In this document: positions 38,791 to 50,113 of the stretch, in pieces
Layout of the letters: every line of letters starts with the position of its first letter
Position numbering within the stretch: position 1 is the stretch's first letter
Source of the DNA: Microbacterium hatanonis
Lineage (GTDB): Bacteria > Actinomycetota > Actinomycetes > Actinomycetales > Microbacteriaceae
Length of the DNA stretch: 64,000 nucleotides
Direction of reading: 5' to 3'
Assembly (NCBI RefSeq): GCF_008017415.1
Contig: NZ_VRSV01000002.1
Span: forward strand, 868,001-932,000
Notes under the pieces: generated by a model
Database searches by the model: none
Seen by the model: only the letters and a program-made list of their open reading frames with translations
Told to the model about the DNA's origin: nothing
Translations under genes and position numbers: made by a program

Positions 38791-40023
38791 CTAGAGCTTG
38801 GAGGTGTCGTGGCCCTTCGGGACCACGAGCCGCAGCCCGCCCGCCACGATGCGGCAGTGGATGCGGGTGGCCTCGCCGAACTCGTCACCGTCGAGCTCGA
38901 CGGGCTGGGCGGGGGAGGTGGCGGTCTCGATCTCGTGGCCGCGGAGGTAGCGCACGGAGGAATCGCGCCGACGCTCGAGCACCCGTCGACCGGCGCGGAA
39001 GCGTCGGAGCACCGAGTTGTCCCAGGCGACCTTGCGCCAGACGCCGAGCCAGCCGAACGGCCCGGTGGGCTGGATGATCGCCACGTCCATGAGGCCGTCG
39101 CCGATCGAGGCGCCCGGGATGAGCGAGATGCCGGCCGGCAGGGTGCCGCAGTTCGCGAACAGGATGCTCTGGATCTTCGCCCCGTGGAGGCGCCGATCGT
39201 CGACCTGGTACATGATGCGGAACGGCTGCGCCTTCACGAGCGATCGCGCCGCGCCGTCGACGTAGGCGACCCAGCCGACCGTCTTCTTCAGCTGCGAGTT
39301 CGTGTTGGCGATCATCGCCGCATCCAGGCCCATCCCGGCCATGACGACGAAACCGTGCTCCTCCGTCGTGCCGTCGGGGCGTCGGAGGCGTGCGACGCCG
39401 GCGTCGGTGGGATGGATGTCGCCGTGGAACGTCGCGCGGATCATCGCGTCGGGATCGGTCAGCGGCAGGTTGAGGTTGCGCGCGAGGAGGTTGCCCGTGC
39501 CGCTCGGGATGATCGACAACGGCATGCCCGTGTCGGTGAGGGTCTCGGCCACCGCGCGCACCGTGCCGTCGCCGCCGGCCACGAGCACGGCGTCGACACC
39601 GTCGTCGACCGCCGCGCGGGTGGCGTCGTCGCCGAGGTCGTCGACCGTGGTCTCGAAGAAGAGGGGTGCGTCCCACTCCGCCTCCGACGACAGGGCGACG
39701 ACCTTCGCGCGCAGAGTCGCGGGGTTCACCTTGGTCGGGTTGTACACGAGGGCCGCGCGCTTGCCCGTCCCCCGCGGTGCCGCGATCGGTGCGGGGTTGC
39801 CCTGTGCGTCGACGCGGCACGCCTCGCCCGCCTCCTCGGCCGACGAGTCGGGCGCGATGTCGTCGGGCTGGCGGATGACGTCGTCGGGTGCGGCGGCGTC
39901 GGCGGGCGCGGGGGAGTCGTCGTCGGCGCCTCGGGGACCGGGGGCGTCGGATGCCGCGGTGACCGGCTCGTGCTCGCCCGCGCCGGGATCGTCGTCGCCG
40001 GGGACTGCGGGGGCTGGAGCCAT
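38791..40023 (-). CDS. diacylglycerol kinase-like lipid kinase
   Basis: Protein of 410 residues with a DAGK catalytic domain from about residue 88: nucleotide-binding VAGGDGT (148-154) and PSGTGNLLARNL (from about 173), then the C-terminal beta domain. It likely phosphorylates diacylglycerol or a related lipid (DgkB/YegS type) at the membrane face. The first 85 residues are acidic, Pro/Ala-rich and probably disordered, an unusual addition. TAGGGT (40031-40036) ends seven bases before ATG 40023, again suggesting a leaderless start; an upstream GTG at 40032 is less likely. It is divergent from serS. Confidence 0.9.
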   Translation of the reverse strand: MAPAPAVPGDDDPGAGEHEPVTAASDAPGPRGADDDSPAPADAAAPDDVIRQPDDIAPDSSAEEAGEACRVDAQGNPAPIAAPRGTGKRAALVYNPTKVNPATLRAKVVALSSEAEWDAPLFFETTVDDLGDDATRAAVDDGVDAVLVAGGDGTVRAVAETLTDTGMPLSIIPSGTGNLLARNLNLPLTDPDAMIRATFHGDIHPTDAGVARLRRPDGTTEEHGFVVMAGMGLDAAMIANTNSQLKKTVGWVAYVDGAARSLVKAQPFRIMYQVDDRRLHGAKIQSILFANCGTLPAGISLIPGASIGDGLMDVAIIQPTGPFGWLGVWRKVAWDNSVLRRFRAGRRVLERRRDSSVRYLRGHEIETATSPAQPVELDGDEFGEATRIHCRIVAGGLRLVVPKGHDTSKL

Positions 40024-40108
40024 GGCTCCCACCCTAGGGGCGGGGGCTCCGCGCGCGGACGGGCCCGCCGCGGGTGAGGTCGGCGCTCGCGGACTCTAGA
40101 CTGATCGC

Positions 40109-41374
40109 GTGATCGACGTGACCCTGCTGCGTGAAGATCCCGAGCTCGTCAAGCGCTCCCAGATGGCCCGGGGCGAGTCTCCGGAGACCGTCGACGATGC
40201 CCTGGCGGCCGATCGGGGCCGCCGCGCCGCGATCACGGCCTTCGAGGAGCTGAGGGCTTCGCAGAACGCCCACGGCAAGCGCGTCGCTCAGGCGCCCAAA
40301 GACGAGAAGGCCGCCCTGGTGGCCGAGGCGAAGGAACTGAGCGAGCGCGTCAAGGCCGCTCAGCACGCGGTGACCGAGGCCGAAGCATCCGCCGATCTCG
40401 CGCTGTCGAAGATCGAGAACATCGTCATCGACGGCGTGCCCGCCGGCGGCGAGGACAACTTCGTCACCCTCCGTACGCACGGCGACGTGCCCGCCTACGA
40501 CTTCGAGCCGCTCGACCACCTCGCCCTCGGTGAGAAGCTCGGCGCGATCGACATGGAGCGCGGCACGAAGGTCTCGGGCAGCCGCTTCTACTTCCTCACC
40601 GGCATCGGAGCGCGCCTCGAGCTCGCCCTCATGACCCTCGCCCTCGACCGGGCGCTCGCCGCCGGGTTCACCCCGATCATCCCGCCGACCCTCGTGCGCC
40701 CCGAGGTCATGCGCGGCACCGGCTTCCTCGGGCAGCACGGCGACGAGGTCTACCACCTCGAAGACGACGACCTCTACCTCGTCGGCACGAGCGAGGTGCC
40801 CCTCGCCGGGTACCACATGGACGAGATCCTCGACTTCGAACGGGGCGCCAAGCGCTACGCCGGCTGGTCGACCTGCTACCGCCGCGAGGCCGGCTCGTAC
40901 GGCAAGGACACGCGCGGCATCATCCGCGTGCACCAGTTCAACAAGCTCGAGATGTTCGTCTACACGACCCCCGAAGAGGCCGAGGCCGAGCACCTGCGTC
41001 TCGTCGCGATGCAGGAGGGGATGCTTCAGGACCTCGGTCTGTCGTACCGGGTGATCGACGTGGCCGCCGGCGACCTCGGGTCGAGCGCCGCCCGCAAGTA
41101 CGACATCGAGGCATGGGTGCCGACGCAGGGCGCGTACCGCGAGCTCACCTCGACCTCGAACTGCACGACCTACCAGGCCCGTCGCCTCGACATCCGCTTC
41201 CGCCCCGAGGGCGGCAAGACGTCGCCGGTCGCGACCCTCAACGGCACGCTCGCCACCACCCGCTGGATCGTCGCCCTGCTCGAGACGCACCAGCGCGCCG
41301 ACGGCTCGGTGACGGTGCCCGAGGTGCTGCGGCCCTACCTCGGGGGCCTCGAGGTCATGGAGCCCGTCGAGTGA
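40109..41374 (+). CDS. serS: seryl-tRNA synthetase
   Basis: Class II aminoacyl-tRNA synthetase charging tRNA-Ser; 421 residues. An N-terminal helical coiled-coil arm (about 25-105) that grips the long variable arm precedes the catalytic core with motif 2 ([22 protein letters not shown]) and motif 3 ([15 protein letters not shown]). TAGACT (40097-40102) lies six bases before GTG 40109 with no Shine-Dalgarno sequence: a leaderless start. The stop overlaps the HAD gene start as GTGA. Confidence 0.97.
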   Translation: MIDVTLLREDPELVKRSQMARGESPETVDDALAADRGRRAAITAFEELRASQNAHGKRVAQAPKDEKAALVAEAKELSERVKAAQHAVTEAEASADLALSKIENIVIDGVPAGGEDNFVTLRTHGDVPAYDFEPLDHLALGEKLGAIDMERGTKVSGSRFYFLTGIGARLELALMTLALDRALAAGFTPIIPPTLVRPEVMRGTGFLGQHGDEVYHLEDDDLYLVGTSEVPLAGYHMDEILDFERGAKRYAGWSTCYRREAGSYGKDTRGIIRVHQFNKLEMFVYTTPEEAEAEHLRLVAMQEGMLQDLGLSYRVIDVAAGDLGSSAARKYDIEAWVPTQGAYRELTSTSNCTTYQARRLDIRFRPEGGKTSPVATLNGTLATTRWIVALLETHQRADGSVTVPEVLRPYLGGLEVMEPVE

Positions 41375-42258
41375 CGCTCCCCGACACCGGCAGCGTCGAC
41401 ATCGTCGAGCAGGAGGACGCCGCCGACCTGGTGGAGGATCTCGCCGAAGACGGTCTCGCCGAGCGGATGCTGATCGCCCTCGACGTCGACGGAACCGTGA
41501 TCCTCGAGGACGAGACGCTCTCTCCCGGTGTGGTCGAAGCCGTGGAGTTCGCGCGATCGCGCGGTCACGAGGTGATGCTCGCAACGGGCCGCAGCTGGGA
41601 CAGCACGCACACGATCATGGAGCGCCTGGGCATCTGGCCCGAGTACGCGGTGTGCTCCAACGGCGCGATCGTCATGAAACGCGTCGGGGGCGGCGACGCC
41701 CACGGATACGAGCGCGCCCACACCGAGACCTTCGACGCGTCGGAGGTGCTGACGCTGCTGCGTGAGCACCTCGCGGATGCCCGCTACATGGTCGAGCTGC
41801 CCGACGGCACCCGCCTGTACACCGAGTACCTCGAGGACTGGAACCTGCGCGGTGCGGGGCACGTGAGCTTCGAGGAGCTCAGCCACCAGCCCGTCTGCCG
41901 CGTCGTCGTCGTCTCGCCCGGCAAGAGCGACGAGGACTTCGTCGATCTCGTGGCGCGCATCGGCCTGAACCAGGTGTCGTACGCGATCGGGTGGACGGCC
42001 TGGCTCGACATCGCCCCGATGGGCGTCGACAAGTCGACGGCGCTCGAGCTCGTGCGGGGCTGGCTCGGCATCGCCCCCGAGCGCGTTCTCGTCATGGGCG
42101 ACGGCCGCAACGACATCGGCATGTTCGAGTGGGCGGTGCAGCACGGCGGTCGCGCCATCGCCATGCGCCAAGGCCCCGCCGAGGTGCACGAGGCGGCCAG
42201 CGAGATCGGCCTGTCGGTCGACGAGGGCGGCGTGGCCGCGATCCTCCGCGCGCTATAG
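41371..42258 (+). CDS. HAD-superfamily (Cof-type) phosphatase
   Basis: 295-residue haloacid-dehalogenase-like hydrolase with an acidic N-terminal extension of about 30 residues. Motif I is DVDGT with nucleophile Asp38 and general acid Asp40; a C2B-type cap follows, and motif IV is [12 protein letters not shown] near the C-terminus. Cof-type enzymes dephosphorylate sugar phosphates or phosphorylated cofactors; the substrate here is unknown. The GTG at 41371 is coupled to serS, an arrangement common in Microbacteriaceae. Confidence 0.9.
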   Translation: MTLPDTGSVDIVEQEDAADLVEDLAEDGLAERMLIALDVDGTVILEDETLSPGVVEAVEFARSRGHEVMLATGRSWDSTHTIMERLGIWPEYAVCSNGAIVMKRVGGGDAHGYERAHTETFDASEVLTLLREHLADARYMVELPDGTRLYTEYLEDWNLRGAGHVSFEELSHQPVCRVVVVSPGKSDEDFVDLVARIGLNQVSYAIGWTAWLDIAPMGVDKSTALELVRGWLGIAPERVLVMGDGRNDIGMFEWAVQHGGRAIAMRQGPAEVHEAASEIGLSVDEGGVAAILRAL

Positions 42259-42413
42259 GCCCCCGCCGTCGCGAACCTTGTGGGGTGGGGCGGGTGGGGC
42301 GCCGCATCCGTTTGGCGCGTCTATCAGGGCTTGTCCAGACCGGCACGTCAGAATGGCGGCCAGGTACTCGATAGACTCGACGCCGTTCGACGGTGCTGCG
42401 AAGCACGCTGTCG

Positions 42414-42498
42414 GGAGGGTTGTCCGAGCGGCCGATGGACCTGGTCTTGAAAACCAGTGGGCAGAGATGTCCCGTGGGTTCGAATCCCACACCCTCCG
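42414..42498 (+). tRNA. tRNA-Ser(TGA)
   Basis: The acceptor stem GGAGGGT (42414-42420) pairs fully with ACCCTCC (42491-42497); discriminator G at 42498. The anticodon stem CTGGT/ACCAG encloses the loop CTTGAAA with anticodon TGA at 42448-42450. A long variable arm and the TTCGAAT T-loop complete a class II serine tRNA. CCA is not fully encoded (only CA follows). TAGACT at 42372-42377 is a possible -10. Confidence 0.96.
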
Positions 42499-42565
42499 CA
42501 AGAGCATCTGCACACTCCGCCGGACCTGGGGGTCGGCGAGAACGATCCGCCCCGAGAGGACCCGA

Positions 42566-43861
42566 GTGAGTACGATCAAGCCCGCCAAGCGCGGCCGCCG
42601 CACGGTGGCGCGTCACGGACGCCTCACCTCGCCGCATCCGTTCGCGCAACTGATGAAGGTGCTGGCCGTCGCCGTGGCGGTCGTGCTCGTCGCGGGCCTC
42701 GGGGTCGGCGGCTACGTGCTGTACGACCTGACGCAGAGCTACACCGCCGACGCGGTCGAGCTCGAAGGGCAGTCGGATGTCCCGCCCGACATCGGCGCGA
42801 TCGAGGGAGGCGTGAACCTCTTCATCGCCGGCACCGACAAGTGCGAGCCCGAGTACGCCGACATCTTCGGCGATCGCTGCACCGGGCCCGACTCGGGCAG
42901 CGAGCTCAACGACGTGAACATGCTCGTGCACATCTCCGACGAGCCGCGCCGGGTGACGGTCATCTCCTTCCCGCGCGACCTGATGGTGCCGATCCCGTCG
43001 TGCACCGACGCGGACGGCAACACGTCGTCGGCGATGAGCAAGCAGCAGATCAACACGACCTTCTCCTACGGCGGCCTCTCGTGCACCGTGAAGACGATCT
43101 CCGAACTCAGCGGACAGGACATCCCCTTCGCCGCCACCGTGACCTGGGGCGGTGTCATCGAGATCACCAACGCGATCGGCGGCGTCGACGTCTGCGTCTC
43201 GGGCGGCATCCGCGACCGGTACACCGGGCTCGACCTCACCCCCGGGATGCACACGATCCAGGGCGTGGAGGCGCTGCAGTTCCTGCGCACCCGCCACGGC
43301 GTCGGCGACGGCGGAGACCTCGGCCGCATCTCGAACCAGCAGCAGTACATGTCGCGCCTGGTGAAGAAGCTCGTGAGCGAAGACGTGCTGTCGAACCCGG
43401 CGACGCTCTACAAGCTCGCGTCGACCGCGCTCAGCAGCATCGACCCGTCGACGTCGCTCACGAACCCGCTGACGCTCGCGCAGATCGCCCTCGCGGTGAA
43501 GGACGTGCCGTTCGACGAGATCACGTTCATCCAGTACCCGACCGTGGCCGATCCCGCCGACGCGAACCGCGTGATCCCGAACAAGTCCGCCGCGACGGCG
43601 CTCTGGGACGCCCTCGCGACCAACCAGCCGCTCGAGCTGACCGGCGAGGCCAGCCAGGGCGACGGCGTGGTCGTGGTCGACCCGACGGAGGCTCCGACCG
43701 AAGAGCCGACGGATGCCGCCACCGAGGCGCCCGCCCCGACCGAGGGCGCGACCGAGGCCCCCGCGCCGACCGAGTCCGCTGTCGCTCTTCCCGACTCGAT
43801 CGCCGGTGTCACGGCGGCGCAGGAGACGTGCTCGAACGGGAACCTGACAGGCATCGGCTGA
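42566..43861 (+). CDS. LytR-CpsA-Psr (LCP) family wall-polymer ligase
   Basis: 431-residue membrane-anchored protein that should attach polyprenyl-linked glycopolymers to peptidoglycan. A basic cytoplasmic N-terminus precedes one membrane helix (about 30-53); the LCP domain follows with LNDVNMLVHISDEPRRVTVISFPRDLMVPI and the ALQFLRTRHGVGDGGDLGRISNQQQ block carrying the conserved Asp/Arg residues. The tail (about 370-415) is a Thr/Pro/Glu-Ala repeat that could span the wall, ending in a short segment with one Cys. The GTG at 42566 follows GAGAGGA. It lies between two serine tRNA genes. Confidence 0.93.
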   Translation: MSTIKPAKRGRRTVARHGRLTSPHPFAQLMKVLAVAVAVVLVAGLGVGGYVLYDLTQSYTADAVELEGQSDVPPDIGAIEGGVNLFIAGTDKCEPEYADIFGDRCTGPDSGSELNDVNMLVHISDEPRRVTVISFPRDLMVPIPSCTDADGNTSSAMSKQQINTTFSYGGLSCTVKTISELSGQDIPFAATVTWGGVIEITNAIGGVDVCVSGGIRDRYTGLDLTPGMHTIQGVEALQFLRTRHGVGDGGDLGRISNQQQYMSRLVKKLVSEDVLSNPATLYKLASTALSSIDPSTSLTNPLTLAQIALAVKDVPFDEITFIQYPTVADPADANRVIPNKSAATALWDALATNQPLELTGEASQGDGVVVVDPTEAPTEEPTDAATEAPAPTEGATEAPAPTESAVALPDSIAGVTAAQETCSNGNLTGIG

Positions 43862-43904
43862 CCCGGCGCCACCGGAACCGACGAGGTGCTCGGATGTGGC
43901 GGGC

Positions 43905-43930
43905 GGCGCAGGTTCGGCGAGGCCTGCGCC
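43905..43930 (+). terminator. hairpin after LCP gene
   Basis: GGCGCAGG (43905-43912) pairs perfectly with CCTGCGCC (43923-43930) around a ten-base loop, 44 bp beyond the LCP stop. TACTAT at 43937-43942 just downstream is a plausible -10 for the following tRNA gene. Confidence 0.5.
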
Positions 43931-43978
43931 ACCCGTTACTATGGGTGGGTGCGTCCGCCGTTTCGGCGTCGGAAGCCT

Positions 43979-44070
43979 GGAGACGTCGCATAGTTCGGCC
44001 TAGTGCACCACCCTGCTAAGGTGGAGTCCCCTCACGGGGACCGAGGGTTCAAATCCCTCCGTCTCCGCCA
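43979..44070 (+). tRNA. tRNA-Ser(GCT)
   Basis: The acceptor stem GGAGACG (43979-43985) pairs with CGTCTCC (44060-44066), then discriminator G and an encoded CCA (44068-44070). The anticodon stem CCACC/GGTGG encloses CTGCTAA with anticodon GCT at 44015-44017. A long variable arm with a CCCC/GGGG stem and a TTCAAAT T-loop identify a class II serine tRNA. Confidence 0.96.
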
Positions 44071-44073
44071 GAG

Positions 44074-44100
44074 AATCCCCCGATCACTCGGGGGATTTCT
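44074..44100 (+). terminator. intrinsic terminator of tRNA-Ser(GCT)
   Basis: A perfect 10-bp stem AATCCCCCGA (44074-44083) with TCGGGGGATT (44088-44097), a four-base loop and a following T-rich run. It begins four bases after the tRNA 3' end and is the most canonical terminator in the window. Confidence 0.85.
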
Positions 44101-44129
44101 TCGTTCCGGTTGCTCGAGAGGCGGGGGCC

Positions 44130-46471
<2,342 letters not shown>

Positions 46472-46472
46472 G

Positions 46473-46490
46473 GAGTGCAGTATTGCACTC
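46473..46490. promoter_or_regulatory. TetR operator palindrome
   Basis: GAGTGCA (46473-46479) and TGCACTC (46484-46490) form a perfect inverted repeat with a four-base spacer, directly against the TetR start codon. AATACT on the minus strand (46479-46484) is the likely -10. An extra half-site, AGTGCAAAC, lies inside the first codons. Confidence 0.7.
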
Positions 46491-46510
46491 TGTGATCAAT
46501 GATGCAAAAA

Positions 46511-47050
46511 CTATGTCGCGGCGGTGCGGCGCCGGTGCCGCCGCACCGCCGCACGATTCGCGCACCGCACCGAGCAGTACCGCTGGCGACCGTTGCGGGT
46601 CACGTCGACGACGACATTCCTGCACGGGTCTCCGGGTTCGTCCCCCGCCTCGCAGCGCCGGAGGCGCGTCATCCCCCGGGTGGTGAGATGCAAGGCGGTC
46701 CCGACGGAGATGACGGCGTCGAGGACGTGGGCGAGAGACTGCTCCTGGTCGCGGTAGTGGAGGTGCCACCCCTCGCCGTCGTGATCGGTCAAGCGCGGGT
46801 AGGCGGCGATCGCCGCCATCCGCCCGTTCAGCACGATCGCGCGGGCTTCGGGGGTGCGGGCATCGACGACCCGGAGCCAGCCGTCCAGCACGTGGCGCGT
46901 GCGCGCGTGATCGTCGGGGCCGAGAGTGAACTCCATGGTCATACCGAACTCGCGAGTGCGAGCCTCGATGCCCTCGCGGTCGGCAGGCCAGTCGTTGGCG
47001 AGCGATGCCGCGAGCAGCACCGCGTACTCTCCGTAAGGGTTGAGATGCAT
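46511..47050 (-). CDS. CGNR zinc-finger protein with ABATE-like domain
   Basis: 179-residue putative transcription factor. The N-terminal two-thirds match the stress-induced ABATE domain layout (LNPYGEYAVLLAASLAND... with a central HLHY segment). The C-terminal finger has CEAGDEPGDPC followed by YCSVRCANRAAVRRHRRR, with CANR in place of the usual CGNR, so the glycine is replaced by alanine. Such proteins are widespread single-gene regulators in actinobacteria; targets are unknown. It is divergent from a small zinc-ribbon gene. Confidence 0.85.
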   Translation of the reverse strand: MHLNPYGEYAVLLAASLANDWPADREGIEARTREFGMTMEFTLGPDDHARTRHVLDGWLRVVDARTPEARAIVLNGRMAAIAAYPRLTDHDGEGWHLHYRDQEQSLAHVLDAVISVGTALHLTTRGMTRLRRCEAGDEPGDPCRNVVVDVTRNGRQRYCSVRCANRAAVRRHRRRTAAT

Positions 47051-47075
47051 AAGACCATGACATCACAGTGGAGTC

Positions 47076-47339
47076 ATGGATGCCCTGCCGCTCGATCCCG
47101 TCCGCTTCTCGCCCTCGTCCGTCGACCTCCACGAGCACGCCTGGGAGACGGAGTCCGCGCACCGCACGAGCGAGGGGCGTCTGCTCTACGTGCGCTGCAC
47201 CGGCTGCGGCGTGCGGCGTGTCGATCTGCAGCCCGACCCCCGCGTTCCGCCCGTCGCGGTCAGTGCACCGACCACTCCCGCCTCAGCCCGCGAGCTCCTG
47301 CAGATGGCGGTATCCGCCCTTGAAGTAGAGGAGCGGTGA
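47076..47339 (+). CDS. 87-residue hypothetical protein with a CxxC motif
   Basis: Small cytoplasmic protein containing one CTGCGVRR knuckle near residue 42, after a His-rich stretch (VDLHEHAWETESAHR) that could complete a zinc site. The family is not recognised. The ATG at 47076 has only a weak GGAG ahead. The last 57 bases overlap the 3' end of the convergent flavin reductase gene, which lowers confidence in the C-terminus; an earlier true end is not available in this frame. Confidence 0.55.
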   Translation: MDALPLDPVRFSPSSVDLHEHAWETESAHRTSEGRLLYVRCTGCGVRRVDLQPDPRVPPVAVSAPTTPASARELLQMAVSALEVEER

Positions 47340-47798
47340 CCCGGTGTGCCACTCGGGCGCGCTCATCTCGACGACGCGGCCGATGATCACGAGGTGGTCG
47401 CCCGCCTCGTACTCCGCCCATGCCTCGCAGTCGACCCACATGAGCGTGTCGTCGATGACGGGGTTGCCGGAGAGGGCGGGGCGCCAGGCGATGCCGGCCC
47501 ACTTGTCGGTGCCCCTCCGGGCGAACTGGTTGGAGATGTGGTGCTGGTCGTGCGCGAGAACATTCACCGTGAAGCGACCGCCGGCGGCGATGCGCGGATA
47601 CGTCGTCGAGGTGCGCATGACGCTGAACGAGACCAGCGGCGGGTCGACCGAGACGCTGTAGAACGACTGGCACGTGAAGCCCACGGGTTCGCCGTCGGCG
47701 ATTCCGCTGACCACGGTGATCCCGGACGCATAGTGCCCCAGGGTGTCGCGGAAGACGCGGGCGTCGATGGTCGGGGGAGCGAAGAGCGAATCAGACAT
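47283..47798 (-). CDS. flavin reductase-like protein
   Basis: 171-residue protein of the flavin-reductase-like (HpaC/NtaB) FMN-binding split barrel family, which reduces free FMN or FAD with NAD(P)H for partner monooxygenases. Blocks seen include FRDTLGHYASGITVVSG, GFTCQSFYSVSVDPPLVSFSV and the C-terminal HTGSPLLYFKGGY. The ATG at 47798 follows GGAGGAAA; a longer reading from 47825 skips this site. No monooxygenase lies beside it, so its partner may be elsewhere; the LLM enzyme at 27774 is a candidate by chemistry only. Confidence 0.9.
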   Translation of the reverse strand: MSDSLFAPPTIDARVFRDTLGHYASGITVVSGIADGEPVGFTCQSFYSVSVDPPLVSFSVMRTSTTYPRIAAGGRFTVNVLAHDQHHISNQFARRGTDKWAGIAWRPALSGNPVIDDTLMWVDCEAWAEYEAGDHLVIIGRVVEMSAPEWHTGSPLLYFKGGYRHLQELAG

Positions 47799-48450
47799 GG
47801 TGTTTCCTCCTATCGATGAGCGCAATCGACGCCGACGAGAGGTGACGCGGCTGGTGCGCGCCGGTCTCGTCCGGTCCGATTGACAGGAATAACGGAGACG
47901 GGATGCGGCGCGGTCGCTGCCGAGCGCTGATCCAGGTCTCCCACACCACCGAGATCTTTTGGCCCGGCGGCCCGCAACGGCTTACGTTGCAGGACCGAGT
48001 CTGCACGCGCGGTGTTACGTGCGCGTTGCGTCGTGGAAGCTGGGGGGTTTCCGAGCGCCGGGTGGCTGCGCATCGTCTCCCCTTTCCGTGGCTCGGAAGG
48101 GCGCGGCGGGTCGTCTCGACCGAGACATGATTCTTCTCCCGTACTCCCGCGCCGGTTTCGGCGAAAGTTCTCGCTTTCGGGGGTCATGAGACTGCTGTTT
48201 TGTCGGAGCTGCGCGCAAAACCTGCCATCTCCGCCCTGTCGTGTTCCGCTGAGCGGAAGACCTCGCGTTCTGGATCGCGGGTTGTCCCGGCGGGTGTCGG
48301 CCCGAGGCGCTGCGCCGTCAGAAGGGCGCGGGCGCGCAGCATCCGATTCATTGACGGTGCACAGAATCGCCGATAGCCTCGCCACGATATGTCGGGGCAG
48401 GCAACATTTGTGCCCGACCGTTCCAGCCATGCACTCAAGGGAGATTGCAC
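47799..48450. other. 650-bp non-coding region with ThuA-gene promoter
   Basis: Open frames exist on both strands but lack credible starts, domains or consistent codon bias, so I call none. Near the right end TTGACG (48351-48356) and TAGCCT (48374-48379) are exactly 17 bp apart and would start a transcript about 65 bases before the ThuA-like gene. The rest is lower in GC than its surroundings, with scattered T-rich stretches; nothing further is recognised. Confidence 0.5.
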
Positions 48451-50055
48451 ATGAAGCGACCCGTCTACCGGTGGGGGGCCGTGGCAGCCGCCGCCGGCGT
48501 CGCCATCAGCCTCGGCGTCACGCCGACCGCCGCCTTCGCGGAACCGGAGGAAGAGGACTACAAGGTGCTCGTCGTCGGGAAGACCCTCGGGTTCCGGCAC
48601 TCGCACATCGACGACACGACCAACGCGCTCATCCTGCTGGGCCAGCAGAACGGGTTCACGGTCGACGTCTGGGATCCGGCGATCGGAAACTCGCCCGGTC
48701 AGCCGGCGCTGTCGCTCGCGACGACGCCCTTCACCAGCACCGCCGACCTCGATCAGTACGCCACCATCGTCTTCGCCTCGCCCGTAGACGGGACCAACAG
48801 CCAGAACCCCGCCAGCCCCCGACTGCTCGACGACTCCGAGCTCGCCGCTTTCCAGGGCTACATCCGCGGTGGCGGAGGCTATCTCGGTCTGCACGCCGCC
48901 ACCGACACCATGCACGCCGTGCCCTGGTACAGCGAGCTGACCGGCGGGGGCGCACGTTTCCGCAACCACCCCGCGCAGCAGCAGGCCACGATGAGGGTCG
49001 AGAACCCCGGTCACCCCTCGACGACGATGCTGCCGACCGAGTGGTCGCGCTACGACGAGTGGTACAACTTCACGACCAACCCGCGCGAAGACGTGCACGT
49101 GCTCATCACCCTCGACGAGACGACCTACAACCCGGGCAACGGCCGCATGGGCGCCGACCACCCGATCGCGTGGTGCCAGAACTTCGAGGGCGGGCGCTCC
49201 TGGTACGAGGGTGCCGGCCACACGGATGCTTCGTGGACCGACCCCGTCTTCCTCGAGCACATCCTGCGCGGACTGGAATGGACAGCAGGACTCGTCTCGG
49301 GCGGCGGCGACTGCGTCACGTTCCCCGAGGTCGACGGAGTGCTGGCCGGCGCGGCCGGTGACGAAGCGGTCAAGGCTGCCGTGCAGGGCCACCTCGCCGC
49401 GGCGAAGACGGCGGATGCCGCCGACGCCCACGCCGACGCGATCGCGTCGCTGCTCCAGGCGCAGCGCGCCGCGGCCGGTCTCGACGACGACGCTCTCGAC
49501 GCGAAGATCGCCGACCTCCTCGAGTGGCAGCGCGGGCTGACCGCCGACGGCCCGACCGATGCCGACGGCGTGCCGATCGACGTGTCGATCGTCGACGCAC
49601 CGGGCGCTCTCGCGCTCACCGTCGCCGACTTCGGCGAGTCGGTGCGCCTCACCCAGGAGTCGGGCTTCACCGATCGGTGGCGCTTCACCGCGGGGCTCCC
49701 GACCGTCAAGGTCTCGGACTCGCGCAACGCCACCCAGGCGGGTGCCAGCGGGTGGGCGGCGTCCGGCCAGTCGTCGGCGTTCGTCTCGGGCACGTCCACG
49801 ATCGGCGCCGAGAACCTCGGATGGGCCCCGAACCTGGTGACCCCCCGCGACGGGGTGTCGGCGGGGCCGCAGGTCGCGACCGCCGTCGACGGCGGCACGG
49901 GCCTCGCGGTCGCTTCAGTGCTGGCCTCGGCGACGCCCGAGGGACGCCGCGGCGTGACCGATGTGAACGCGTGGCTGTACCTCGACGCGCCGCTCGGAAC
50001 CGCCGAGGGCGACTACTCGGCGCGACTGACGCTGTCGCTGTTCCCGACCGACTGA
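48451..50055 (+). CDS. secreted ThuA-domain protein with WxL-like C-terminus
   Basis: 534-residue exported protein. A signal peptide ends near TAAFA (about residue 30); a ThuA-like domain (about 37-275; glutamine-amidotransferase-like fold linked to sugar utilisation) contains TLGFRHSHIDD, GYLGLHAATDT and the WYEGAGHTDASW block. After an Ala/Asp-rich helical linker, residues about 370-534 resemble a WxL-type surface domain (SGWAASGQSSAF, ENLGWAP, ending LTLSLFPTD). AAGGGAGA lies ahead of ATG 48451. The next gene encodes a DUF916-like partner. Confidence 0.82.
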   Translation: MKRPVYRWGAVAAAAGVAISLGVTPTAAFAEPEEEDYKVLVVGKTLGFRHSHIDDTTNALILLGQQNGFTVDVWDPAIGNSPGQPALSLATTPFTSTADLDQYATIVFASPVDGTNSQNPASPRLLDDSELAAFQGYIRGGGGYLGLHAATDTMHAVPWYSELTGGGARFRNHPAQQQATMRVENPGHPSTTMLPTEWSRYDEWYNFTTNPREDVHVLITLDETTYNPGNGRMGADHPIAWCQNFEGGRSWYEGAGHTDASWTDPVFLEHILRGLEWTAGLVSGGGDCVTFPEVDGVLAGAAGDEAVKAAVQGHLAAAKTADAADAHADAIASLLQAQRAAAGLDDDALDAKIADLLEWQRGLTADGPTDADGVPIDVSIVDAPGALALTVADFGESVRLTQESGFTDRWRFTAGLPTVKVSDSRNATQAGASGWAASGQSSAFVSGTSTIGAENLGWAPNLVTPRDGVSAGPQVATAVDGGTGLAVASVLASATPEGRRGVTDVNAWLYLDAPLGTAEGDYSARLTLSLFPTD

Positions 50056-50113
50056 TCGACCGACGCGGGGGTGGGGCTTCGGCCTCACCCCCGCACAGAT
50101 AGGAGAACCGCGG

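Noticed and set aside
44000..44100. Prophage or genomic-island attachment site at tRNA-Ser(GCT)
   Set aside because: No integrase gene and no repeat of the tRNA 3' end was seen in the window.
46499..47323. Plus-strand frame opposite the CGNR gene
   Set aside because: The minus strand encodes a complete CGNR finger and ABATE-like domain; the plus frame has no motif.
47810..48430. Possible 206-codon minus-strand gene in the 650-bp gap
   Set aside because: No ribosome-binding site, no recognisable domain, and mixed codon positions; treated as non-coding.
49360..49520. Coding-strand repeats in the ThuA protein linker as a tandem repeat
   Set aside because: The Ala/Asp-rich linker is compositionally biased, but no exact repeat unit is present.
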